From assembly GCF_001428105.1 (NCBI RefSeq), contig NZ_LMSJ01000012.1:64964-128963 (forward strand): a stretch of DNA of 64,000 bases. The letters run 5' to 3'. How positions within the stretch are numbered: the first letter of the stretch is position 1; every line of letters starts with the position of its first letter. The notes under the pieces are model-generated. The model saw only the letters and a program-made list of their open reading frames with translations, searched no databases and had not been told where the DNA came from. A program made the translations under genes and the position numbers. The stretch comes from Paenibacillus sp. Soil766 (GTDB lineage Bacteria; Bacillota; Bacilli; Paenibacillales; NBRC-103111). Below are positions 52,606 to 61,176 of the stretch, piece after piece.

Positions 52606-54238
52606 GAGGCGTGTCTCCCTTCAGTATGTCGAGTGCTTCCTCAGCTGTTCCATTTTTCCTAAATTCTTTGGGGGTCATACCGGTCAATCGTTTAAACAGA
52701 TTAGAAAAATAATGTGGATCATTATACCCCACTAAGAACGCAATTTCATAGGATTTGGCAGAAGTGCTTTTAAGCAGTTCCATCGCTTTTCGAATCCGTA
52801 TTTGTGTTAGAAATTCAATGAACGTTTGCCCTGTTTCTTGGCTAAATACGCGGCTCAAGTAGTTCGTACTTAAGTTTACATATTCAGCAGCATCTTGTAA
52901 GGAAAAGTTATCTTTATCGAAATTCGCTTGCATGAATTCTTTGACTTTTACAATCATATCACCATATTTGTCAAATATACGAGCTCGCCAAGTCCAAAAT
53001 TGTTCAATCAATTTAACGAGATAGGTGCAAGCTTCTTCCCAATTGCGAATCGCTCCTATCATCTGTTGGAAGTGTTGGAGAGACTTATCTGGCTCGGGTA
53101 GATGGCGGTACATATCTTTATTTGAACGGAAAGCTTCAATCGTCACATCATTTAACATATAAAAACCAATAGACGATGTTTGCCAATCAATGTCGACAAT
53201 GGCTGCGGCATATGCTGAGACAAAGGCTTCTAGTTTGCTGTGAGACCCTATTTTTAAGAAATCCATGAATGCCCCTCGATCAAGAAAGAGAGTCGGATCT
53301 AACGTTTCTGACTTCAATTCACTGAGTACATTTCGATTTTGACGAGATAATCTGCGCCAATGCGCATCTTCCATCGCATCAAGAAAGGAGAGATGTACAT
53401 TCTGGAGACGATCCTGCACACTGCCTATTCCGATAGAGATCGGGGTTGAAAGAGCTTCTTCAGAAATTGCTTTTTGCAAGTCATGGAATTGTTGGAGTTC
53501 TTGCTTCAAACACGCTAAGGTATCGCCTTTAATGATCCAAACGCTTTCAGAGCGGCTGCGCTGGAACATGAGTTGCGTATAGTTTTCCTTCAGATGCAGG
53601 CACTTTTGCAATAGCAAGCGCTCATGTTCTTGCAAGGCCATCATGTCTTCATGTTTGTAAGACTCTGTATCTCGTAGATCTAGTACGGTCACGACATAAT
53701 AAGATGAAATAATCGTCAACTGAATGGAGGCACTGTGATGCATCACTTCGGAAGTTGTCATAAATCCGCTGCACAAATCATTTAATAACTTGTCTTGTGT
53801 TACTGTACTCTCCGCATTTTCTTTTTCTTTCAACAGGAGAAGTTGGGCTTTGATTTCCCGTTCTTTATCAATTTCATCACTGACTTTGCGGATAACCTTA
53901 ACGAGCTCAGTGGGACTAATCGGTTTCAAACAGTATTCTTGCACGCCAATCTGCATAGCAGTTCGAGCGTATTCAAACTCGGCATGTCCGCTGATGATGA
54001 TGATTTTCATATCAGGAAATTGTTTGCGCATAATGCTGCTAAGCTCAAGCCCATTCATAAAAGGCATGAGAATATCCGTAATTAATATGTCTGGCTGAAC
54101 GCGTTCTATGATAGGTAGAGCTACTTCACCATCGGAAGCATCCCCACTGAAAATAAACCCTTCTTTCTCCCATTCAATACAGTCCCGAATCGTCTCTCTA
54201 ATTAATATTTCGTCATCAACAAGGACTATTTTTTTCAT
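52592..54238 (-). CDS. YesN-type response regulator (receiver plus AraC domain)
   Basis: A 548-residue regulator. The receiver (1-120) has Asp8/Asp9, phospho-acceptor Asp55 in ILITDILMPFMNG, and YCLKPIS. A long middle helical/GGDEF-like region follows (about 130-430). The AraC domain (about 445-540) has FSLQDAAEYVNLSTNYLSRVFSQETGQTFIEFLTQIRIRKAMELL and IAFLVGYNDPHYFSNLFKRLTGMTPKEFRK. It probably activates the divergent furanose-type transporter. It lies 6 nt behind the kinase gene. Confidence 0.92.
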   Translation of the reverse strand: MKKIVLVDDEILIRETIRDCIEWEKEGFIFSGDASDGEVALPIIERVQPDILITDILMPFMNGLELSSIMRKQFPDMKIIIISGHAEFEYARTAMQIGVQEYCLKPISPTELVKVIRKVSDEIDKEREIKAQLLLLKEKENAESTVTQDKLLNDLCSGFMTTSEVMHHSASIQLTIISSYYVVTVLDLRDTESYKHEDMMALQEHERLLLQKCLHLKENYTQLMFQRSRSESVWIIKGDTLACLKQELQQFHDLQKAISEEALSTPISIGIGSVQDRLQNVHLSFLDAMEDAHWRRLSRQNRNVLSELKSETLDPTLFLDRGAFMDFLKIGSHSKLEAFVSAYAAAIVDIDWQTSSIGFYMLNDVTIEAFRSNKDMYRHLPEPDKSLQHFQQMIGAIRNWEEACTYLVKLIEQFWTWRARIFDKYGDMIVKVKEFMQANFDKDNFSLQDAAEYVNLSTNYLSRVFSQETGQTFIEFLTQIRIRKAMELLKSTSAKSYEIAFLVGYNDPHYFSNLFKRLTGMTPKEFRKNGTAEEALDILKGDTPHAAD

Positions 54239-54244
54239 CTACGA

Positions 54245-56047
54245 TCAACCCCACTCACATGGTATTCGAATGGTAACTTTAGTGCCTTCGCCTTCCGTGC
54301 TTTCTACCTGAACACCTGATGATTCTCCGTAATATAACCGAATTCGTCGGTGAACATTGTGTAATCCGAATCCACCTGATACTTCATTTCCCGTTTCTTG
54401 CGGGGTGTGAGGATTCATTAAATCGTTTCGCAACTGGTTAAGCCGATCTTCTGTAATTCCCTTTCCATTATCTTCAACCACAATAATGAATGTATTCTCA
54501 TCATCAATTCTAGCAGTTACTCGAATCAGCCCTCTACCACGTTTGTTTTTGAGTCCATGATAGAGCGCATTTTCAACAATGGGCTGTAAAGTCATTTTAA
54601 GAATAAGTAGCGAATGTAGACTTGCATCAATTTCGATTTGATATTCCAAAATATCACGATACCGCATCTGTTGGATCGTTAAATAACTTTGAAGATGCTC
54701 AATTTCCTTATCAAATGTGATCCAATCCTTTCCTTTGCTTAAACTAATTCGGAATAGTTTGGATAAGGCCATAACCATCTGGACAACTTGATCCTTTTTC
54801 TCCGATTGTGCCAGCCAAAGAATGGAATCTAACGTATTATATAAAAAATGCGGATTAATCTGCGCCTGCAAAGCTCGGAGTTCTGATTTCTTGATTTCCT
54901 GTTGTTCTTTAATACTCTGGTCAAGCAACATGCGAATTTTTCCGATCATCACGTTAAAACTGTTCCCTAAATCAGCAATTTCATCGGTACCGGTAAGAAC
55001 AACCTTCGCTTCAAGAAAACCGGAGGCAGCGAGCTGCATTTTATTCTTTAAGATGCGAACGGGTCTTGTCAGACGATTAGAGACGAATAGATGCAAGGAA
55101 ATAGCAAATATGATGCTGAGCAACACGCTTATGATGATGAGTTGCCTTATGGAGTTCGCTTCTTCTACAATTTCCTGCAGCGGTACGACCCCTACGATAT
55201 GCCATCCTGTGGATGATGACGGAGAAGTTACGATAAATTGTGGCTTTCCATCCGTATTATCAACATATTCTTTGTTATTGCTTTCAATAATAGATGAAAT
55301 GTTTTTGAACTGCGGCCACTTTGTGGAGTAAGTCGCTTTCGATGGGATGAAAATCGCATTACCTTTGCTATCAGCAACATAGAAAAAACCGCTTTTCCCA
55401 ATACTCACATTATCGCAAAATTGTTTCACAATACTGTCGTCAACATCAATTATGATGAAGCCAATGACTTCATGGGTGACACGCTGTTTGACAGTGGACA
55501 CGATAGATATAATACGATGATTTTGGTATTGGAAACCATCCAGCGGTTCTAAGGAAGATGGGTCATCTGGGGGGATGTTCAGGATCGCCTCCGGATGTTG
55601 AATTAGATACTCGAAATGCGGATTCCGCAATGAATCTCGGTTTAGTTGAAACACACCTTTCCTCTCACTAATTCCTCGGCCATATAAATTAATCATCGTT
55701 ATATTAAGAACGCTGTCATATTGATAGGTTTGTCTATAGGAAGACATCGTTTGTAAGATCTCTCGCGCATCAACATTTAAATCTGTTTGTGAAAATAAAA
55801 AGCGCAGCACATTCGGATTTTTCTCTAATTCCAGAAGCTTTTTCGTATCGGTAAAAACATTATCAATGTTTGTTGCTAATTGGGAGGCAAGCATCATTGT
55901 TGCAGATTTACTGTTCGTAAATACGGTATTGTACGATTTATTATAGGAAACTAATCCTACGATGATTAAAGGAAGACAGGTTAGGATGACGAACATCGTT
56001 AGCAACTTGGCACGAAGGCTGGATGTTATTTTCCGATAGATGCCCAT
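54245..56047 (-). CDS. YesM-type sensor histidine kinase
   Basis: A 600-residue membrane kinase. TM1 is at about 15-35, then an extracellular double-Cache domain of about 250 residues, TM2 at about 288-310, HAMP (LVSNRLTRPVRILKN), the His-kinase box IKKSELRALQAQINPHFLYNTLDSI, and HATPase with PIVENALYHGLKNKRGRG and GKGI. ATG 56047 is preferred because AAAGG lies 10 nt upstream; the ATG at 56065 has no good site. With the next two genes it forms the sensing unit opposite the transporter. Confidence 0.92.
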   Translation of the reverse strand: MGIYRKITSSLRAKLLTMFVILTCLPLIIVGLVSYNKSYNTVFTNSKSATMMLASQLATNIDNVFTDTKKLLELEKNPNVLRFLFSQTDLNVDAREILQTMSSYRQTYQYDSVLNITMINLYGRGISERKGVFQLNRDSLRNPHFEYLIQHPEAILNIPPDDPSSLEPLDGFQYQNHRIISIVSTVKQRVTHEVIGFIIIDVDDSIVKQFCDNVSIGKSGFFYVADSKGNAIFIPSKATYSTKWPQFKNISSIIESNNKEYVDNTDGKPQFIVTSPSSSTGWHIVGVVPLQEIVEEANSIRQLIIISVLLSIIFAISLHLFVSNRLTRPVRILKNKMQLAASGFLEAKVVLTGTDEIADLGNSFNVMIGKIRMLLDQSIKEQQEIKKSELRALQAQINPHFLYNTLDSILWLAQSEKKDQVVQMVMALSKLFRISLSKGKDWITFDKEIEHLQSYLTIQQMRYRDILEYQIEIDASLHSLLILKMTLQPIVENALYHGLKNKRGRGLIRVTARIDDENTFIIVVEDNGKGITEDRLNQLRNDLMNPHTPQETGNEVSGGFGLHNVHRRIRLYYGESSGVQVESTEGEGTKVTIRIPCEWG

Positions 56048-56110
56048 AATATAATAGCCTTTCATTGATTCTGATTTGTGGAATCTTATCCAAATTATGA
56101 ATCAATCAAT

Positions 56111-56125
56111 ATGAAAACGCAATCA
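56111..56125. promoter_or_regulatory. Candidate catabolite-responsive element (cre)
   Basis: ATGAAAACGCAATCA fits the Bacillus CcpA consensus WTGNAANCGNWNNCW at every fixed position. It lies in the divergent region between the kinase and transporter genes, so glucose repression of either is plausible. Confidence 0.55.
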
Positions 56126-56140
56126 TCAGACATAAAACTA

Positions 56141-56192
56141 CACTTTCTAAATAAAAAAGTGAAGGTTTTGATAGTTTCCATCCAAAAGTGAA
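56141..56192. promoter_or_regulatory. AAAAGTGAA repeats upstream of the furanose transporter
   Basis: AAAAGTGAA occurs at 56155-56163 and 56184-56192, with a related inverted CACTTTCT at 56141-56148. The candidate -10 TATACT is at 56250-56255 and lacks a -35. This fits binding by the YesN-type activator. Confidence 0.45.
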
Positions 56193-56302
56193 TAAGAATT
56201 TATAAGAATAGTCAATGAAACTCCGTATACCCTAGCATGGCGCGTATCCTATACTTTGGTTACACCGAAGCAAACAGGTGAACAAAAGGGAGGAAACAAC
56301 AA

Positions 56303-57340
56303 ATGAAATCTAAAAAGACACTAGGGGTAGTTTTGTTAGCTACAGCAATGATGATGATTACAGCAGGTTGTGGCAGTTCCACGAAGACAGCAGCAAGCCC
56401 AGGAGCAGCGGCGACAGCAACTCCAGCTGCATCAGCAGCGGCGGCTACGCCTAAAGCTAATAAAACGATTACGCTAGGTTTTGCTCAAGTAGGTGCGGAA
56501 AGCGGCTGGCGTTCAGCGAATACGAAATCTATCCAAGATTCTGCCAAAGCAGCAGGAATTGAATTGAAATTCTCCGATGCACAACAAAAGCAAGAAAATC
56601 AAATTAAAGCTATTCGTACCTATATCCAACAGAAAGTAGATGTCATCTCCTTCTCGCCAGTTGTAGAATCCGGATGGGATACGGTATTGAAAGAAGCGAA
56701 GGATGCTGGCATTCCCGTTATCTTAACGGATCGTTCAGTAGATTCGAAGGATACTTCCCTATACAGAACTTTCATTGGTTCCGATTTCGTTGAAGAAGGT
56801 CGCAGTGCAGGTAAATGGCTAGTAGATAAATATAAAGACGCGAAAGATGTTGTTAATATCGTAGAACTACAAGGTACAACAGGTTCTGCACCTGCGAATG
56901 ACCGTAAAGCTGGCTTTGGCGAAATTATTAAATCGAACCCTAACCTGAAAATTATTGCTTCCCAAACGGGTGATTTCACACGTGCCAAAGGGAAAGAAGT
57001 TATGCAATCTTTCTTGAAAGCGAATAAGAACATCAACGTTCTGTATGCACATAACGACGATATGGCGCTCGGAGCAATCCAAGCAATTGAAGAAGCGGGA
57101 CTTAAACCAGGTAAAGATATCATCATTATTTCTGTTGATGGTGTGAAAGACGGCTTTGTTGCAGCAAGCGAAGGCAAAATTAATTTCATCGTAGAATGTA
57201 ATCCATTGCTTGGCGGCCAATTGATGCAAGCTGTCAATGATGTTCTAGCTGGTAAAGAAATTCCGAAACGTATTGTTACCAAAGAAGGCGTATTCACATC
57301 GGAAGATGCCAAACGTGAATTGCCAAATCGTCAGTACTAG
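56303..57340 (+). CDS. Galactofuranose/furanose-type ABC sugar-binding lipoprotein (YtfQ-like)
   Basis: A 345-residue lipoprotein with the lipobox ITAGC, an alanine/threonine/proline linker (about 25-50) and a RbsB-type fold: ITLGFAQVGAESGWRSANTKSIQDSAK, DVISFSPVVESGWDTVLKEAKDAGIPVILTDR and VLYAHNDDMALGAIQAIEEAG. These match YtfQ, which binds galactofuranose in E. coli. Here arabinofuranose is an alternative ligand in view of the arabinan genes. AAGGGAGGAAA precedes ATG 56303. A paralogue lies at 62851. Confidence 0.9.
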   Translation: MKSKKTLGVVLLATAMMMITAGCGSSTKTAASPGAAATATPAASAAAATPKANKTITLGFAQVGAESGWRSANTKSIQDSAKAAGIELKFSDAQQKQENQIKAIRTYIQQKVDVISFSPVVESGWDTVLKEAKDAGIPVILTDRSVDSKDTSLYRTFIGSDFVEEGRSAGKWLVDKYKDAKDVVNIVELQGTTGSAPANDRKAGFGEIIKSNPNLKIIASQTGDFTRAKGKEVMQSFLKANKNINVLYAHNDDMALGAIQAIEEAGLKPGKDIIIISVDGVKDGFVAASEGKINFIVECNPLLGGQLMQAVNDVLAGKEIPKRIVTKEGVFTSEDAKRELPNRQY

Positions 57341-57362
57341 TATCACCCTATAAAAATAGAGC

Positions 57363-57397
57363 AAAGCTGCTCCATCTACCTCGTGTGGGGCAGCTTT
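57363..57397 (+). promoter_or_regulatory. Stem-loop between binding-protein and ATPase genes
   Basis: AAAGCTGC (57363-57370) pairs with GCAGCTTT (57390-57397), plus neighbouring CC/GG pairs. No long T-run follows. It may stabilise the binding-protein mRNA, giving more of it than of the membrane parts. Confidence 0.55.
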
Positions 57398-57424
57398 AGC
57401 TTTGTAAAGGAGAGGAGTGGCCGT

Positions 57425-58933
57425 ATGAATCAACATGGGCCGGTGTTGCAGATGACCGGAATTCATAAGCAGTTTCCGGGTGTAAAAGCATTAACCAACG
57501 TAAATTTCAGGTTGTTCCCTGGAGAAGTTCACGCATTGATGGGTGAAAATGGAGCTGGCAAATCTACTTTGATTAAAGTTCTTACAGGTGTCCATTCAAT
57601 CGATCAAGGGCGTGTTGAGTTAGACAATCTAGCAATTAAAATCCATAGCCCGCTTGACGCGCAGAATTCAGGCATTAGTACGGTATATCAAGAGGTTAAT
57701 TTATGCGCGAATCTGTCGGTCGCTGAGAATATTTATATTGGACGTGAACCTCGTCGCTTCGGACGAATTTTATGGAAAGAAATGAATCAGAATGCCAGAG
57801 AGTTGCTTAAGAAAAGAATGAATCTTGAAATCGATGTGACACAACCGTTGCAAGCATTTTCAGTGGCCGTTCAACAACTAGTAGCGATTGCAAGAGCTTT
57901 GAGTATATCTGCAAAAGTGTTAATACTTGACGAGCCGACCTCTAGTTTGGATAGGGGAGAGGTTGTGCAGTTATTTTCTGTCATGACGAGATTGAAAAAT
58001 GAAGGACTTGCCATTCTCTTCGTCACTCATTTCTTAGATCAAGTTTATGATATTTCGGATCGAATAACCATACTCCGGAATGGAGAGTTTATAGGGGAAT
58101 ATCTGGCTAAAGAACTTCCTCGTATAGAACTAGTTTCAAAGATGATTGGGAAAGATCTGGATGTACTTGAAGAACTGCCGAAAGGTGAAGCCGAACATCA
58201 TAAGAAGAAAGAGGTCTTGATTGAGGCCACTCAGATTGGAAAAAAAGGATCTATCGAACCTGTGGATCTTATCATTCATAAAGGGGAAATTGTCGGTTTG
58301 GCTGGATTGCTGGGCTCAGGTAGAACCGAATTGGCCAGGTTATTCTTTGCAGCGGATAAGGCTGATTCTGGTGATGTGACAATCGCCGCTTCCTCCGAAG
58401 CGATTAATTCTCCAAGGCAGGCGATTGATCAAGGTATCGCTTTTTGTTCGGAGAATCGTAAATTAGAAGGTATTATTGATGATCTAACGGTGCGTGAGAA
58501 TATTATATTGGCGCTTCAAGCGTCTCAAGGTTGGTTTAAAACGATCTCGAGAAAGCGTCAAGATGACATGGCGAATGATTATATACGCGCGCTAAATATT
58601 AATCCATCGAATCCTGAACATCTGATTAAAAATTTAAGCGGCGGCAACCAACAAAAGGTTCTGCTTGCTCGTTGTTTGCTAACGGATCCAAATTTATTAA
58701 TTCTGGATGAACCGACTAGAGGAATTGATATTGGAGCTAAGGCTGAGATTCAGAGACTAGTTCTATCATTAGCTCAAAAAGGGATGTCGGTCCTCTTTAT
58801 TTCATCTGAATTAGAAGAAGTCTTACGCGTAAGTCATCGTATTGTCGTCTTACGTGATCGGCACAAGGTCCAAGAAATGGTCGGCAATGAAATTACACAG
58901 AAAAATGTCATGAAGGCAATTGCGGGGGGTTGA
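57425..58933 (+). CDS. Sugar ABC transporter ATPase with two ABC domains (YtfR-like)
   Basis: A 502-residue protein of two fused nucleotide-binding domains, as in the RbsA/YtfR group. The first has Walker A GENGAGKST, a signature helix with non-canonical AFSVAVQQL, and Walker B LILDEPTSSLD. The second has the typical degenerate Walker A GLLGSGRTEL, signature LSGGNQQKV and Walker B LLILDEPTRGIDIGAKAEI. It energises import with the two permeases behind it. ATG 57425 follows AAAGGAGAGG. Confidence 0.94.
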   Translation: MNQHGPVLQMTGIHKQFPGVKALTNVNFRLFPGEVHALMGENGAGKSTLIKVLTGVHSIDQGRVELDNLAIKIHSPLDAQNSGISTVYQEVNLCANLSVAENIYIGREPRRFGRILWKEMNQNARELLKKRMNLEIDVTQPLQAFSVAVQQLVAIARALSISAKVLILDEPTSSLDRGEVVQLFSVMTRLKNEGLAILFVTHFLDQVYDISDRITILRNGEFIGEYLAKELPRIELVSKMIGKDLDVLEELPKGEAEHHKKKEVLIEATQIGKKGSIEPVDLIIHKGEIVGLAGLLGSGRTELARLFFAADKADSGDVTIAASSEAINSPRQAIDQGIAFCSENRKLEGIIDDLTVRENIILALQASQGWFKTISRKRQDDMANDYIRALNINPSNPEHLIKNLSGGNQQKVLLARCLLTDPNLLILDEPTRGIDIGAKAEIQRLVLSLAQKGMSVLFISSELEEVLRVSHRIVVLRDRHKVQEMVGNEITQKNVMKAIAGG

Positions 58934-59964
58934 TGAACATGGTAAAGCATCATTTGTTTTGGCCATTAACTTTTTTGTGTGCATTACTTGTATTTAACTT
59001 ACTGTATTCTCCCGATTTCTTTTCCATAAAAATACGGGAAGGACACTTATATGGCAGCGTAATTGATATTTTGAACTTTGGTTCTCCTTTAATTATTGTT
59101 TCTATCGGCATGACACTGGTCATTGCGGCAACCAAAGGGGTTGATCTCTCCGTTGGTTCTGTTGTCGCAATTTCAGGAGCCATCGCATGTATGAATATTA
59201 GCAATGGGGATGGCAGCTTACTAAATGTCATCGTTTCGGTGGGGATCGCGTTAATTATCTCTGTAGTTTTGGGGATTTGGAATGGATTCTTAGTCGCCAA
59301 TATCGGGATGCAGCCAATTATCGCTACATTGATCTTAATGGTATCGGGGCGCGGCGTGTCTCAATTAATTACGAGTGGGCAAATTATTACCATTTCCAAT
59401 TCCAACTATAAGTTTATTGGCGCAGGATCTCTAGCCACATTGCCGTTTTCTATTTTTATCGTGGCGATCGTATTTCTAATTGCTTATCTATTAACTAGAA
59501 AAACAGCTCTCGGATTATTCATTGAATCCGTTGGTTGCAAGCCTACGGCTAGTAAGCTTGCAGGTGTGAAATCGAAGACGATCATGTTCTTCGTCTACAT
59601 GTTCTGTGGTTTATGTGCGGGAGTCGCAGGACTGATATTAAGTTCCAATGTCTCCAGTGCGGATGGAAATAATGCGGGCTTGTGGTATGAACTTGATGCG
59701 ATCTTAGCTGTCGTCATTGGAGGTACTTCGCTAACAGGCGGACGGTTTTACTTAGCAGGAACACTTGTGGGCGCGCTGATCATTCAGACGCTGACAACGA
59801 CGATTTACATGATTGGCGTACCGCCGGAAGTGACTTTGGTCGTCAAAGCATTCGTCGTATTGATCGTTTGCTTAATTCAATCGGAATCCTTCCGTAAATC
59901 CATTGCATTCAGATGGAAAACCCGTCATTATCCAGCAGAGAGGGAGGTTAAGCAACATGTTTAA
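58933..59964 (+). CDS. Sugar ABC transporter permease (YtfT-like)
   Basis: A 343-residue permease with eight to ten membrane segments. The RbsC-family signatures are ATKGVDLSVGSVVAISGA, QPIIATLILMVSGRGVSQLI and ELDAILAVVIGGTSLTGGRF. Its ATG overlaps the stop of the ATPase gene (TGATG), with GGGGGG upstream, so translation is coupled. Confidence 0.92.
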   Translation: MNMVKHHLFWPLTFLCALLVFNLLYSPDFFSIKIREGHLYGSVIDILNFGSPLIIVSIGMTLVIAATKGVDLSVGSVVAISGAIACMNISNGDGSLLNVIVSVGIALIISVVLGIWNGFLVANIGMQPIIATLILMVSGRGVSQLITSGQIITISNSNYKFIGAGSLATLPFSIFIVAIVFLIAYLLTRKTALGLFIESVGCKPTASKLAGVKSKTIMFFVYMFCGLCAGVAGLILSSNVSSADGNNAGLWYELDAILAVVIGGTSLTGGRFYLAGTLVGALIIQTLTTTIYMIGVPPEVTLVVKAFVVLIVCLIQSESFRKSIAFRWKTRHYPAEREVKQHV

Positions 59965-60919
59965 GAAACAGCATATCCCCATCATGGTGACGATTGGCTT
60001 ATTTATGCTCATGTTTGCGATCGGTTCATTCCGATACACGGGATTCTTTTCCTTACAAGTTTTGATGAATCTTCTGATTGATAATGCCTTTCTACTGATC
60101 GTGGCTGTCGGTATGACATTCGTAATCATTTCAGGGGGAATCGACTTATCGGTTGGGTCCGTGATTGCATTTACAACGATGGTTTCGGCTAGTTTAGTTC
60201 ATGCGGGTTGGCCGCCTGGCTTAGTCATTCCACTGGTATTGGTAATTGGATCGTTGTTTGGTTGGGGAATGGGAGCTATTATTCATTATTTCAAAATCGA
60301 ACCGTTCATTGTAACGTTGTCTGGGATGTTCCTTGCTAGGGGATTGTGTTACCTCATAAGTATTAACACGATCACCATTGATAATTCTTTCTATACCAGT
60401 GTAGCTCAAACGAAGATTCGTTTGCCTGGTGGCAATTTTGTATCCATTAGCGTCATTATCGCCTTACTTGTTGTATTCTTAGGCTTCTACATTGCACATT
60501 ACACACGCTTTGGAAGAACGACGTATGCTTTAGGTGGAAGTGAGCAATCTTCCCTATTGATGGGGCTGCCTGTCGGACGTACCAAAATGTTAATCTATGC
60601 GTTTAGCGGATTCTGTTCAGCTCTTGCTGGTGTAGTTTTTACCTTCTATATGCTTTCTGGCTATGGCTTGCATGCGATGGGGATGGAATTAGATGCGATT
60701 GCAGCTGTCGTCATCGGTGGTACGCTGCTTACGGGCGGCGTAGGCTATATCGTTGGAACCTTCTTTGGCGTTATGATTCAAGGTGTGATCCAAACCATTA
60801 TTAGTTTTGAAGGCACACTAAGCTCGTGGTGGACGAAGATCATAATTGGCATTCTATTGTTTATGTTTATCATTTTGCAGCGGTTGCTTAGCCAGCGAAG
60901 ATGGATGCAACGTAGGTAG
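59957..60919 (+). CDS. Sugar ABC transporter permease (YjfF-like)
   Basis: A 320-residue second permease. Its signatures are ISGGIDLSVGSVIAFTTM, EPFIVTLSGMFLARGLCYLIS and MELDAIAAVVIGGTLLTGGVGY. It overlaps the preceding permease by 8 nt; AGGGAGG stands before ATG 59957. Two different permeases with one double ATPase is the YtfQRT-YjfF layout. Confidence 0.92.
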   Translation: MFKKQHIPIMVTIGLFMLMFAIGSFRYTGFFSLQVLMNLLIDNAFLLIVAVGMTFVIISGGIDLSVGSVIAFTTMVSASLVHAGWPPGLVIPLVLVIGSLFGWGMGAIIHYFKIEPFIVTLSGMFLARGLCYLISINTITIDNSFYTSVAQTKIRLPGGNFVSISVIIALLVVFLGFYIAHYTRFGRTTYALGGSEQSSLLMGLPVGRTKMLIYAFSGFCSALAGVVFTFYMLSGYGLHAMGMELDAIAAVVIGGTLLTGGVGYIVGTFFGVMIQGVIQTIISFEGTLSSWWTKIIIGILLFMFIILQRLLSQRRWMQRR

Positions 60920-60929
60920 TTGAAAGTAA

Positions 60930-60971
60930 GGGCATTAGTTGACACACTTTGTCGAGTAGTGCCCTTTTTTT
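60930..60971 (+). terminator. Terminator of the furanose transporter operon
   Basis: GGGCA...TGACA and TGTCG...TGCCC (60930-60964) form a stem followed by seven T. Confidence 0.85.
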
Positions 60972-61035
60972 AGTTATAGGAGATCGGCTAGTTGTACAAA
61001 GGTACACGGACAGTCTATCAATTCCGCCGAGAGGA

Positions 61036-61058
61036 CTCCCACTTCTACAAGTGGCGAG
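61036..61058. repeat. Left-end hairpin of the tnpB element
   Basis: CTCCCACTT (61036-61044), a 4-nt loop and AAGTGGCGAG (61049-61058) pair with one bulged C, as expected of a subterminal recognition hairpin. Confidence 0.65.
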
Positions 61059-61133
61059 GTGAATCCGCGACTTCCTGAGTGCCCCCCTAAATGTTCTTCC
61101 TTTTCCAATTCATATGCGGTAAAATGATATTAC

Positions 61134-61147
61134 AGAACATTTGTTCT
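61134..61147. promoter_or_regulatory. LexA (SOS) box-like palindrome before tnpB
   Basis: AGAACATTTGTTCT contains GAAC-N4-GTTC, the core of the Bacillus LexA/DinR box. It lies just downstream of an A/T-rich TAAAAT (61120-61125) and 30 nt before ATG 61177. The outer bases differ from the CG...CG consensus. Confidence 0.5.
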
Positions 61148-61176
61148 AATTATCTATTTGGACTGGAAGTGAAGTC

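Noticed and set aside
56620..57312. 230-codon minus-strand frame inside the sugar-binding protein gene
   Set aside because: It is a shadow of a well-supported lipoprotein gene, with no start signals and no recognisable motif.
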